DNA of 64,000 bases from Lentinus brumalis. Taxonomy: Eukaryota; Basidiomycota; Agaricomycetes; Polyporales; Polyporaceae. Position 1 is the stretch's first letter, and the number at the start of each line of letters is the position of its first letter. Below the pieces are notes generated by a model. It was given only the letters and a program-made list of their open reading frames with translations. It was not told where the DNA came from and did not search any database. Positions 25,340 to 36,370 of the stretch are shown here, piece by piece. Location of the stretch: NCBI GenBank assembly GCA_001792895.1, contig MARA01000001.1, positions 2,666,001-2,730,000 on the forward strand, written 5' to 3'. The position numbers and the translations under genes are program-made.

Positions 25340-25438
25340 TTCTATTGCACTGGGCTTGGCAAAGTCCCTTGCATTTATTTCCTTTAATTGGGTGTCGGTT
25401 GTTGCCTTTGCCTTTGGGCTTTTAGCCCTAGGCTTTGT

Positions 25439-25535
25439 GGGTTCTGGGGGCTATAGTATTGTTGCTGTCAAGCTTCAGTACTTATTGGGTTCTGGGGGCT
25501 TCAGTGCTGTTGCTGTCAAGCTTCAGTCACTTATG
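25439..25535 (+). repeat. 48-bp direct repeat in the retrotransposon leader
   Basis: Two adjacent copies, starting at 25439 and 25487, of a unit beginning GGGTTCTGGGGGCT and containing GTTGCTGTCAAGCTTCAGT. They lie in the leader between the primer-binding site and the first long ORF. Confidence 0.75.
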
Positions 25536-25874
25536 TTGAGAGACACCTTGTTGTATGGCTTGCCTATGGCAGGCTGTATGGCTTGGTTGTTGATCTTCTT
25601 GCCGGGCCCTAGGCGTAAGGGGATCTGTTAGCCTTCGGGCAACAGCTTGGAACGGATCATTTGCATCTCCCATGAGAGTCTTTGACTTGTCGACGGGTAA
25701 CCAGGCTGGACAGATTAGAGAAGGGTGCAACACCCTCTCAAACCCATTTGCAGCACGGTGTGGTGCCGTGTCTGAGAATCAAGCTTACCACCACATCAAG
25801 GCACAACCTTTCCCTTTTTGGAGTTTTGTCCTGTCAAGGACCAGCTGACAAGCTGCTGACTCTTCTTCTTAGCC

Positions 25875-26582
25875 ATGCCCAAGATCTCGAAGGACCGCAA
25901 GGTCATTGCCAAGCAGGAGCCACTCGGTATTTACGAGTGCATCCTCCTTCGGCCTTCGCACGAGTACAAGCACGTCCCTCGCTTCCCTCGCAAAAGGGTT
26001 AACGCTGCACCAGTCCGCGTCATCCCCCGACCTTTCGACCCGGAGCGTGCGAGACAGGCCGACGAAGACATCGCTCAACTTGCAGAGCGTGCCAGGCTCC
26101 TCAAGGAGATACGACGCCTCGAACGTATCTCCCAGGCCTCACCACCCCTCATCGATCGCATCTCCGACCCATCTCGTCCCCTCATCGAACGACTCCAGGC
26201 ACCCGTGCAGATCCCTGAGCACAAGCCTGTCCCCAAGGACCTCCACATGCTGAAGCACAAGGTCGTCGATCGCATCCGGGAGTTCGAGCGCCTCTTCCGA
26301 CCCACTGTCGAAAGACTCTCTCCATTCGTCAAGAAGGCACTCGAGGATGATCGTATCTCGAAGGATGCGAAGGACGACATCAGGTTGTGGGGCACGGAGT
26401 TCAACGAGTTGTACACCAACTTGGAGAAGAGGGCGCGGAAGCTGACGAATAAGGAGTGGAGGATTATCAAGAGGCAGCTAAAGGCTGTCGGCCAGGTTTC
26501 CTTCAAGAACCTGAACGAGCGTCTTCCGGAGATCTGCGACGAGCTGAATGCTCTGAAGCTGGAGTTCAACTATGGCATCTAG
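25875..26582 (+). CDS. Extra ORF upstream of gag in the retrotransposon, 235 aa
   Basis: Begins MPKISKDRKVIAKQEP and ends LEFNYGI, uninterrupted although gag and pol are not. The protein is highly charged, Arg/Lys/Glu-rich and predicted to be mostly helical, with repeated amphipathic stretches (LLKEIRRLERIS, HKVVDRIREFERLF, RARKLTNKEWRIIKRQ). No zinc finger, protease or nucleic-acid-binding motif was recognised. It ends 86 bp before the gag ATG in a different frame. It could be an accessory protein, a diverged capsid-like protein or a captured host gene. Codon use looks more GC-rich than the leader. Coding status is well supported by length and composition; function is unknown. Confidence 0.7.
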   Translation: MPKISKDRKVIAKQEPLGIYECILLRPSHEYKHVPRFPRKRVNAAPVRVIPRPFDPERARQADEDIAQLAERARLLKEIRRLERISQASPPLIDRISDPSRPLIERLQAPVQIPEHKPVPKDLHMLKHKVVDRIREFERLFRPTVERLSPFVKKALEDDRISKDAKDDIRLWGTEFNELYTNLEKRARKLTNKEWRIIKRQLKAVGQVSFKNLNERLPEICDELNALKLEFNYGI

Positions 26583-26668
26583 ATCTGTAATGGGCACCAT
26601 TGGCAATAGAGAACCCTTCGTTTTGCTACCTTTCATTGTAACCACTCGGAAGACAAGTACTAACCACT

Positions 26669-28096
26669 ATGTCATCAGCAATGAACTACAACAACTTCGT
26701 CCCCGTAACCACGTTCCACCCACTCGCTCCCCAGGCAATTGATGAGATTGTCAGCAATGGCATATCAGATGGGGCAGACATCAATTTCATTGTTGCAGCT
26801 CGAATGCAGTAGGGCTTGCGGAGCAACGTGTCCCGGAATACGTCCGCAATGTGGTAGCCGAAATGGCTGGGCATATGGACACCAATTTCCAGAGCCTTAT
26901 AAACCACATCAGTCTTTTGACTACTCAAGTGACCACTCTCAGCACACTCGTTCAGAACCAGCAGACCCTTGTTCAGTCCTACAAACAACAAGTCGATGCC
27001 TTACCAGCGTCGACTGGAGGAGGTTCGCGTCAACCCAAAATTGGCGAGCCCCCCATCTTCAAGGGCTCAGATGACAAGATCAAGCTGGAGGAGTGGCGCA
27101 ACCTGATTAGCCTGTGGTGCGCGCACGAGGGTATCGTCACCGACAAACAGAAGATTGTTACCGCCCTGTCCCGGCTGCAAGGCCCAGCTCATAAATACAT
27201 GGCATCGTACTATGACCGTGTAGGCAAAGGCCAAGACCTCGGAACGTGGGACGCCTTCATGGATGAGCTTGCGCAAATCTATGGGCAGAGGACGACAAAG
27301 AAGGAGCAAAGAAGGAGATCACAGCCCTGTTTGTCAACAAAGACTTGGCTGCTAAAGACTTCATCAGATATGCGGAACGCTTCCGTACTCTGGACGTCTT
27401 ACGGGTTACGATGATGAGCTTCTCATTGACAAGCTACGGGAGGTTATCAGCCGCGACATGCGGATTGCCCTCGTTGGCAAGGGTGGCAGCAATGTCCCCA
27501 AGAAGTGGACCGAGTTTCTCGACATGTTACTCGACTTCTACAGAGAGCTCAACCCGGAAAAGACACGAGGCACTGTCTTTAGTAAGAGCAGCTCAGACAA
27601 CAGCGGTCACACCCCGATGGACATTGACTCGGCTGAAAAGTCGAAGGGCAAGGGCAAGAAGGGCAAGCAGGCCAACTCCGCTACCACAAACAAGAAGGCG
27701 CTATACTGCCACAACTGCAAGAGGCGGAACTCGCACGACACAGATGACTGCTACCTGCTCGCCAAGAACGCTGACAAGCGTCCCAAGTCCCAGAGCCAGT
27801 CCAAGGGGAACGATCAGTCCAAAGGGAATGATCAGAAGACAGGGACAAAAGGCACGACACCGTCGAACAACTTCAAGGCGAAAAAGACACGTGTCGTAGA
27901 AGTTGAAGTCACGGACGACGAGGACGACACCCCCAAGTCTTCAAAGTCCATCTCTACTGCGAGACTCGGGCGAGAGGATGTTGACAGTGAATCAACCTTG
28001 TCTGAGGAGGATGAACCTCAGACTCGTTCCGGCCAGTCTGAAAAAGGCAAGGCTCGGTCCTCGAAGAGCTCGGATTTTCTCATACGCCATATGTAA
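26669..28096 (+). pseudogene. gag: Retrotransposon gag (apparent frameshifts)
   Basis: Structural polyprotein of the particle. The likely start is ATG at 26669 (MSSAMNYNNFVPV). The frame moves by -1 near 26806, near 27305 and near 27392, each explained by one missing base. The middle shows typical gag content (YAERFRTL, IDKLREVISRDMRIALVGKG). A zinc knuckle at about 27707-27757 reads CHNCKRRNSHDTDDC, that is CX2CX5HX4C, one residue longer than the classic CX2CX4HX4C. The stop is at 28094-28096, 17 nt before the pol ATG; pol lies in the -1 frame. An intron is possible at the first break. Either the copy is defective or the assembly has homopolymer errors. Confidence 0.8.
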
Positions 28097-28113
28097 ATAA
28101 CACCTGCGAACAT

Positions 28114-31100
28114 ATGGCAGAGAATAGTAAACCCAACGTCGGAATGCAGACATGTAGTGTTGGCATTAGTAGCACGGACAATCCTGTAATATCGTCATCT
28201 TCTCGCAACAGGAATTCATTCAAATTGCCCGTGACACTGTGGGTTTACGGAAGAAAAGTGCAGGTCGAAGCTCTGGTAGACTCAGGGGCCACGACATCTT
28301 TCATCAATAAATCAGTTGTCGAAACCTATCACCTGGGAACTCATAAGCTGGCAACCCCGTACGACGTGTATAACGCCGACGGGACCTCCAACAAAAGTGG
28401 ACAGATTACTCATGCTGTCCGGTCCTATGTCGAAATTGGATCTCATAAGTCAACTCACCAGCTGCTCGTAGCAGACTTAGGTAGTAAAGACATGATCCTA
28501 GGGTACACCTACTTACGCAGACATAACCCTGAAATCGACTGGGAACATGGGGAATGGAGGTTCACCAGGTGCCCTGAGAGCTGTGCCCCAAGAGCTCGTA
28601 AAAGAGGCAATGTGGCTGAAGAAGAAGCCGACGAGCTTCAGCTACCAAGGGTGGATCCCTTGATCACTCCACTGGACGAGTTAGGAGAGGAGTGTATCGA
28701 AAATCCGCATATCAACTGGATTTCGACAGAAGATCCAGACGACCACGAAGTAGCACAGTTGACCGCAGAGATTCTTGCAAAAGATCTCGAGGAGATTGAG
28801 GACGATGATACTCGCAACTGGAAGACTATAGTCCCAGAATATCTACACGAGTATGGCAACGTGTTCTCAAAGAAAGAATCAGAGAGGATGCCGGTGCGCA
28901 AACCGTATGACCACGGTATTGACTTCGAGGAGGGGGCCCCGCTTCCTCGACCGGCCAAACTATATCCAATGTCTCCAAAGGAACGCAATTCCTTGGACGA
29001 ATGGATCAATGAGGAAACCCGAAAGGGTTACATTCGAAAGTCAAAGAGCCCTCTAGCAGCACCTGTCTTCTTTGTCAAGAAGAGTGATGGAAGCCTGCGG
29101 TTGGTGGTAGACTACCGGAAGTTAAACGACATCACAGTGAAGAACCGTTACCCAATTCCCCGCATAGCGGACTTGGTTGACTCGCTCAGCCAGGCGTCAA
29201 TATTCACAAAAATTGACTTGCGCTGGGGATATAATAATGTTCGTATCCGAGAGGGTGACGAATGGAAAACGGCTTTCATCACACATCGCGGGCTGTTTGA
29301 AGCCAATGTGATGTACTTCGGTTTCTCCAATGCACCAGCCACCTTCCAGGCAATGATGAACGATATACTCGGTGATCTCATACGGGATGGACACGTTATT
29401 GTGTACCTTGATGACATATTGATCTTCACGACAATGTGCGTCAACACCGTCAAATCACTCAGGAGGTGCTCAAACGTCTACGAGATAATGATCTATTTGC
29501 AAAACCAGAGAAGTGCTTCTTTGAAAAAAGCAGCATCGAATATCTGGGCATGATCATCTCGAAGGGACAGATTTCGATGGACCCTAAGAAGGTTTCTGGA
29601 GTGACCGACTGGCCGCGACCCACTAAGGTCAAGCAAGTCCAAGCCTTCCTCGGCTTTGCCAACTTTTACAGGAGGTTTATCAAGGACTTTGCAAAGCATG
29701 CCAAGCCGCTCACCTCATTGACCAAGAAGGATCAACCATGGGTCTGGGGCGAGGAACAGGAACATGCGTTCGATAGCCTGAAAAAGGCCTTTACCTCAGC
29801 CCCTATTCTGCGCATCCCGGATGATGTAAACCCTTTCCGCCTTGAGACGGATGCCAGTGACTTTGCCACCGGAGCAGTCCTGTCTCAGCTGGACCCAACT
29901 GACAAGTTGTGGCATCCAGTAGCCTTTTATTCCAAGTCGCTCAATGTCCATGAACGGAACTATGAGATCTACGACAAAGAGATGCTTGCTATTATACGCG
30001 CTCTGGAGGAATATAGGCAGTACTTGGAGGGTCATCCGGAAAAGCTCGAGATATGGTCAGATCATCAGAACTTGACCTATTTCAAGACGGCCCAGAAGTT
30101 GACACGGAGACAGGCGAGATGGTCTCTGTACCTCACGCGTTTCAACTTCGTATTGCGCCACAAACCAGGCAAGACAATGCTCACTGCCGACCCTCTGTCC
30201 AGGAGGCCAGACCATGAAGAGGGGGTGGAATTCGATAACCGAGATCAAATCCTTCTCAAGCCTGAATTTTTCGCCATTCATGCTATCGATTCCTCTCATG
30301 AGTCGCCTATCAATGATGACATTCTCCTAAGAGAGGTCAAAGAAGCATTGCTACAGGACAACGTCACCAAGGACTATCAGCAACTGCTGAAGTCTGGACC
30401 ACGAGAGTTCAGCAAGTCCCTGGAGGATTGGAACTACGAGAATGGACTTTTGCTCTACCGTGGCAAAGTCTATATCCCAAAGAGTGACAACGATCACCTC
30501 CGTAGACGAGTAGTTCAGATGCACCATGATATACCTTCTGCTGGACATCCGGGGAGGTGGAAGACATATGAACTCGTCTCACGGAACTACTGGTGGCCGG
30601 GCATGTCAGTATTCACCAAGAAGTATGTCACAGGCTGCGACATCTGTCAACGGATGAAGAACCGTCCGCAACAGCCATATGGACCGCTCCAGCCCAACCC
30701 TGTCCCGGAAGGGCCATGGGAAATCATCACTATCGACCTTATCACTCAGCTACCAGAATCTTTTGGTTACACCGCCATCTGCGTGGTGGTAGACAGGCTC
30801 ACAAAGCGAGCACACTTCTTCCCCATCAAGAACGAGTTCTCTGCGAAAGATCTAGCGGAACTACTCTATGAGAGGATATGGCCGTTGCATGGCCTACCAC
30901 TTCAGATCATCTCCGACAGGGGTACACAATTCGCGGCAGCGCTATTCCAAGAATGGTGCAAGCTACTGGGGATAGAATCATCCATGTCCACCACATATCA
31001 CCCGCAGACGGATGGCCAGACCGAAAGGGTCAACCAGACACTGGAGCAATTCCTTCGCTGCTATGTTGATTACCAAAAGGCCAACTGGTCTAAGCTTCTC

Positions 31101-31785
31101 AGTGCAGCAGAGTTCGCGTATAATAATGCAGCTCACGAAGGAACCAAGGAGAGCCCATTCTTCTTGGAATACGGTCGACACCCACGGGCAGGTCCAACGC
31201 TTCGCAAAGAAGCAACTCCAACAAACCTCAGTGACATTGCATGGAGAAGACAACAAGCCCAGGAGCAAGCGAAGGCAGCTCTTGCTTTGGCAGCCGAGCG
31301 GATGAAGTGGTACTACGATCAGGGAGTCCAGAAGGTCCCCTTCAAAGTAGGCGACAAGGTTCTATTGGACCTACGTGACTATCAAACCACGGGTCGCAAG
31401 CTCAACGCTCGGTATGCAGGACCCTTTGAGATTGTTGAAAAACTTTCTCCAGTCACCTTCAGACTGAAGTGGCCTGCTAGGATGACTCGGATCCACCAGT
31501 CTTCCATGCCAGCAAGCTCATACCATATCATGACTCTCAGATCCCAGGCCAGAAACTGGCCCCACCGACCCTGTCATTATCGATGGGCATGAGGAGTTCG
31601 AGGTTGAAGCAATTCTCGACTCCAGGCGCTACCGCAGACAACTCCAATACCTAGTTCGGTGGAAAGGTTACGGCCCCGAGGATGATTCTTGGGAGCCGGT
31701 CAATAACCTCACGAACTCTCCCGAGCTCATCAAACAATTCCATGAGGCTCACCCGCATGCAATCCGCATGGCGGAGAGTTTCTAG
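28114..31785 (+). pseudogene. pol: Retrotransposon pol: PR-RT-RNaseH-IN-chromodomain (apparent frameshifts)
   Basis: Aspartic protease ALVDSGATTSFI near 28270; reverse transcriptase with VDYRKLND and the catalytic YLDDILIF at about 29401-29424; RNase H LETDASDFATGAVLSQ near 29842; integrase zinc-binding region H-H...GCDICQRMK, catalytic core with TIDLITQLP, ISDRGTQFAA and YHPQTDGQTERVN supplying the D-D-E; GPF module LNARYAGPFEIVEKL; chromodomain with YLVRWKGYGPEDDSWEPVNN, ending 31785. The frame shifts by -1 near 29430 and twice near 31500 and 31570, which detach the chromodomain. The chromodomain presumably targets integration to particular chromatin. With the breaks as read it cannot make a full protein; activity in trans or assembly error are alternatives. 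Confidence 0.9.
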
Positions 31786-31812
31786 CTTCGCCTTCTCAGC
31801 GGAGCTCGAACT

Positions 31813-31823
31813 AGAAGTGGGGG
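31813..31823 (+). other. Polypurine tract
   Basis: AGAAGTGGGGG, 3 nt before the 3' LTR, the expected primer site for plus-strand DNA synthesis. Confidence 0.7.
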
Positions 31824-31826
31824 TAC

Positions 31827-32323
31827 TGTCACAAAATGTGACCTTTCTAGCGCTTATCCGGTGGATAAGTGGGCTTATCATTAGTTATCTGGAGTTATCA
31901 GTAGTTATCATCATTTATCGATGTTTATGATCGCTTTTTAGCTTCTTTAGGGATATCTATTACATCATTGGTCCAGATCCTTCTAGGACCTTGGTCCTAG
32001 AACCTTCTAGATAGTTGCCTAGTAATGTAGTGCACGCTATTGGTCAGTTACTTGCTGAGTAATAGGGCTACCTCAGCACACATGACTCAGCCTTACTCAG
32101 CTGGTCATGTGATTAGCTTAGTAACATAGAGTACCAGGGGTCTTCCCCAGTCCCAGGGGGGCTGGGGCTACATGTATATAAACCACCAGTCTGAGGCCGG
32201 CACCCTCAGACTTATCCACTTATTGTCTAACCCATCTAACAACTCTGGCCTAACAAGCCCTCACCTTTTCCCCACACTTATATTTCATAACTAGTGAGTA
32301 TTGTATTTGGGCTTACTGTTATA
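31827..32323 (+). repeat. 3' LTR (497 bp)
   Basis: Same length and, by eye, same sequence as the 5' LTR. Followed by the CCTGT duplication at 32324-32328. Confidence 0.95.
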
Positions 32324-32699
32324 CCTGTGCGGTACTTCGAAATACTCACATGCAGAAGGTTGAGGTTTTGACGAGGCGCAGAGGCCTCTTCGCCACAGGT
32401 CCAAGCATCCCGACAAGAGCGAAGATTGAGCAAGCCCAGAGCAAGGTAGAAGGCGAGCAATTTCATGTGGGCAGAGAGGACGTGCAGAGAACAAGTCAAG
32501 GTGCGTGTCCGTCAACTCGCGCGCCTTGCCTCTTATGGGGACATGACGTCGCGCGTTGCACTTCTTCAGAAGCGCTTTACTGACCTTTCTCTGCCAGACG
32601 CGTTTCCCCCGGCAGCAGCCAAAGACACAAATCCAGCGACAAGAGGCAGCACCGTGCTGCCGTCCTTGTCCTCCGAGATTCGGAGTAACTAGCATTCCA

Positions 32700-34246
32700 G
32701 GTACGTAGCTTCGGGCACATTGCATTCCCTGGCGAGGTGAACTCACCTGAGCGTCGTCTTGTAGCGCGTCGACGTCAAGCTGAAGGCGTGCGGAGGATAC
32801 AATAGAGCTGTACGTACTTCTAGTTGTTGTTCGTCACTAGCATATGCTGACATACTTCGGTGTTCTAGCAGGCAATTGCTATCAAGAACCGGCAAGACGT
32901 CAGGAGCAGCGAAGACTAGGAAGGATGCGGAAATTCAGGAAGCTGACCGCAGTGATGTGGACGGGGAAAGAAGACGCACGCAGCCTTGGACCGAGGACGA
33001 ATCACGCCCGTCCCATCAAGCGCCCAGAGCGCGGTTTGGCCGTGTTCCAACTTCCGTGGCTTTCACCTTCCTCCGTTCCTGCCAACTCGGTGAGTTTTTC
33101 TCGACGTCTTCCCCGTTCTAGGCTCACTTGACGAGGTTAGGAGCAGCGCACATCAGTCTGGCTCGGCCCTGCGGGGAGCAGCGGGCAAGCATTCCGCTGT
33201 ATGGCGCATCGTCGCCTCACGAAAGCTCAAACTACAGGTGCGTAAGTCAGTCTTGAGCTGATGTGTAGTAGTGAGTGAACTGACATCGCGGTTGACGGGT
33301 TGATTCAGGTGCTTCGAGGCATCCCTGGTGTTCTCGGGCTCTTGGGCACTCGGTAACGGCGGGCGACTGGACGCAGACTGCACACGTCGTCGAGACATGT
33401 ATCCGGCTATGTGCGCGGACACGGTGAGTAGTATGTCGGCTCAAAAACAGTTCTCACTGACCTTTGTCCTTCGCAGGCGGTCTACGGAAGCTTGCGGACA
33501 TGCTCTTAGCCAAGTACACGGAGCGGTACCTGGCCCTTCAAGCTCCCCGTTTCCCGCCTACACGGTGATGGCTGGAGCTCGCTGCTCGACAGGATCGACT
33601 TGTCGCCGTCTCGACTCGTCGTCATCGCAAGCTCCCATGTGTCTTGAGGCCGGTAAGTGCAGTACTTCTACTGCATCTTCTCGATGACACGCTGACCATG
33701 CGCGCACAGCGATGGCAAGACGATCATACTGCTGCCAGTACTCGTCTGGGCCGCTCGCACTGTGATGTACCTGGCCCTTGGAGTTCACATACGGGCAAGT
33801 TGAAAGCCGCCGCTTGTTCGTCGGCCGCGTTTGATGGTGCGTGACAGGTATATATATGCGAGGGAGTTCTCGACACTAACACTGACACCTCGCCCGAGCA
33901 GTCCGTTCAGCCCCACTGGCGGGCAGGTCGAAGCCTTCGCACAGCTCCTCCGCGAGCTTGTTGCAGCGCATGTACCTGGTGAGCGATTGCGAACTTCTCT
34001 GCGGCATTCCCGGCACTGACAAACCGATTTGATAGCTATGTTCTCGGCCGCTGTGCGCGTCCGATGTCCAGTGAGTGTTTCCCGCTGCTCACGGCGATTT
34101 TATCGAGCCGGCAGATCGTGTTCCTGGCAGATCTCGCCGTGCGCGCTCGAGCGCACACGAGTGTTCGGAGTGTTTGGACGCGACACTTCGTGCTCTCGCG
34201 AGATGGTTACTCGGTATGTGGCAGAGATGGCGCTGCTGCTCGTACG
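32700..34246 (+). pseudogene. Decayed intron-rich gene (unit B copy)
   Basis: Copy of 13854-15400 at offset +18846, with the same nine intron-like intervals and the same lack of a continuous frame. Only a few substitutions were seen, for example near 33683 and 34281. Sharing the same stops shows that the gene decayed before the duplication. Confidence 0.45.
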
Positions 34247-34513
34247 TGGCTGACTGGAACCTCCCGACGGGCAGAGGACCGGGGCACGGCTGGAGAGCTG
34301 TCGCGAACGCTGGCTATCGAGCCCGGACGCACACGACGCTCGACAGCTCTGTCTGCTGGGCGAGCGGAGTGCTGTCCTTCACGGGGCTCGGGCTCGAAGC
34401 GGAGAGTGGAGGGGGTAACGAGGTATCCGGGAGGGCACTTGGTCGGGTTCCCGGGCGGGTATGTACGACTGCGGCTTGCGTGGAGGTAATCGAGTGCTCC
34501 CCGGGTCGCGCAT

Positions 34514-36238
34514 TCACAGTCCGCGTGTCGTCCAGGTGACTGTCGCAGCGAGGAGGGCTGGTCGTAGAACGAGATATATTGTGCCGTAGTCTACACGCAA
34601 TGGAAGACCGTCTCGTCCTACCTGCGAGTGCGAGTGCGAGTGCCGTCCATCCCCACCTCCCCACCCAATCTCGGCTCGCCCAGTCCCTGCTCGCCCAGTC
34701 TCTCCCCGCCCACTGTCTCTCCCCGAGTCTCCCTGAGGTTGTCTTTCTCGCTGCAACAGGCCTGGCACAGGCACCAAACCGACGGCCCGCCCGGGTCTAG
34801 CCATGTACGACTGCCCGCCGACGCGGCCCCGGGGGTGACGCCGGCCAAGCAGCTCCGTCGAGTTCTGCGCATATCACTGAGTCAGATGCCGTGACTGGAG
34901 CAAACAGAGTTCTGTTTGGGACGTATCGCACCTCTGACACCTGTCGGACAACCAGATTGCCTGTTTCAAGATCCTCCTCCACGGCGATGAGTACGCCGAA
35001 GCCTTGGACAGCGCCAGGCGTGCGAATCGGCTGAAGACTCCCGGTAAGTTTGCCGGCGATCACACAGGCAGGGAGCACTGACCTCATCCTCGCAGCGCGT
35101 CAGCTTGCCCTCACGCCCGACAATCAGATGGTGCCCATTGTCGTCCTCGACGTGCTCGTACCTCAGCGTCATGTGCGGCGCAGATCGCGAGCTACCGCTC
35201 GAACCACTGCCAGGATGCGACCGCGACACCGCAGAGGACGACGGATCGGTTGAGCGTGACCGAGAAGCCTCTGCAGACAAGTCCTTGGAAAGCGGCGACT
35301 GGCCTGCCGGACTGAAACGTCGTCCCGAGGACGCTGCTCCTGAGCTCGAGCGACCGGACAGTTCGCCGAGCTCCTCGACGGGGGCAGATGGACGATTCCA
35401 GACTGGGAGAAGTTGGAGAGAGCGTGTGGGCCACCGGACGGACGCGTGGGGGTGGGATCGGGAGGTGACTGGTCGTCGTACGCACCGGGGATGAGCGAAC
35501 TCGCGGCCGTGACAGATGCAAAGGCCGACGCAGCGACATCGGAGAGGTGCGGGGGATGTCGTGGATTGTAGACATCGTCAGAGAGCGCAGAGTCTGGGTC
35601 CGAGTTGACGGGGACAGGCTCCCCGGCTGGTCCAGAGGTGAACAGGATGTCCCGGCCTGACCCGGAACCACTGCTTGTGTTCGGCAACGCAGTGGCAAAC
35701 GTCCTCGGCGAGAAGGGGTTCGTGTGGGCTGGAAAATCGCGGAAATTGGGCTGCGAGCGGTCACTGGTCAGCCCAAGGGGAGCGCGTGGAGGATGGGGGA
35801 TGGAGGTACACGAAGCAAGGGCAATCTGGGTGCACATGGAGCCGAGCGCGGTGTACTTACCTCTCGATGTCGTGACCGCTGTTTGGAACGGTGCGAGGTG
35901 CGAGAGGAGGCAGAGGTGGAGCCTGGCTTGGGGGCATGGAGCGTCTCAGACGCTGAGGTCGTCGGAATGCTGCCCGCGCTCGACGATCGAAGCAAGCCGG
36001 GTATCGTCTCGTGCCGCGGGGCCGTTGATTCGACATGCAAAAGGACGCTGTCGTCTGTGGAGAAGTCAGAAAAGAGAGACGTACGAGAGCGCGGTGACAT
36101 GCCAGAAGCCCTCTGTCCCGCAGCCGGCTGGATCCCGCTGAGCAGCGACCTGATGGGATACACGTAGGACGCCGTGGGCGACGTGCGCTGGAGCTCCTGG
36201 GCAGCGCGGTCGTCGGCAGCGGGGTCGTCGGCAGCCAT
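34514..36238 (-). pseudogene. Third phytochrome N-terminal copy (unit C), frameshifted
   Basis: ATG at 36238 corresponds to the phytochrome ATG. Exon 1 and most of exon 2 match, and the X-derived tail after the P breakpoint (34843) is present as in unit B, with stop 34514-34516. A one-base loss near 35380 shifts exon 2 and is not compensated, so the frame carrying TRCEDE is not joined to the start. Substitutions near 35413 change further residues. Likely non-functional. Confidence 0.7.
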
Positions 36239-36370
36239 GGCGGTCGAGGAGGAAGGGCCGCAGGGCCGGCGGATGATGGTCAAGCGCAACCTTTGGGCGC
36301 TTCGCTGTGCGTGCTCTCGCAAGTTCTCGTTGCGCCTCTGCTGGATTTTGCTCCGTCGCCGACCAATGCG
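34843..36370. repeat. Partial tandem repeat, unit C (P only)
   Basis: Third copy of P, starting at the same GGCCAAGCAGC breakpoint as unit B. It ends at 36370, where units A and B enter X (A 6183, B 17513) but this copy passes abruptly into different DNA leading to the MFS genes. Confidence 0.9.

Larger units (their letters stand above)
24828..32323 (+). mobile_element. Ty3-type LTR retrotransposon (chromovirus), 7,496 bp
   Basis: Full-length element with 497-bp LTRs, a candidate primer-binding site, an extra ORF, gag, pol with protease, reverse transcriptase, RNase H, integrase and a C-terminal chromodomain, a polypurine tract and a 5-bp target-site duplication. Integrase after RNase H marks it as Ty3 (Metaviridae), and the chromodomain as a chromovirus. 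LTRs look identical by eye, so insertion is recent and later than the A/B duplication, since unit A lacks it. gag-pol is interrupted by several apparent single-base losses, which may be assembly errors in homopolymers or real inactivation. Confidence 0.96.
24594..32466 (-). pseudogene. Unit B copy of the possible secreted ORF, split by the LTR element
   Basis: The ORF equivalent to 13249-13620 lies at 24594-24827 and 32324-32466, separated by the 7.5-kb element. If the ORF is a gene, this copy is broken by the insertion. Confidence 0.25.
15990..34842. repeat. Large tandem repeat, unit B (P + X) interrupted by a retrotransposon
   Basis: Second unit: P at 15990-17513 and X at 17514-34842, with the 7.5-kb LTR element and its 5-bp duplication inserted at 24828-32328. 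Without the insertion it is about 11.35 kb. The junction at both ends is the same X-to-P join, GACGCC followed by GGCCAAGCAGC. Confidence 0.92.

Noticed and set aside
25302..25631. Hydrophobic 109-codon ORF starting inside the 5' LTR
   Set aside because: It spans the LTR end, the primer-binding site and the 48-bp direct repeats; this is a non-coding leader in such elements and the hydrophobicity follows T-rich DNA.
28060..28116. Programmed -1 frameshift between gag and pol
   Set aside because: No canonical X XXY YYZ slippery heptamer was found in the gag frame; a missing base, as at the other breaks, explains it as well.
4655..36370. Helitron capture as the origin of the P-X repeats
   Set aside because: No Rep/helicase sequence, no CTRR end with hairpin and no A-T host insertion site were seen at the junctions.
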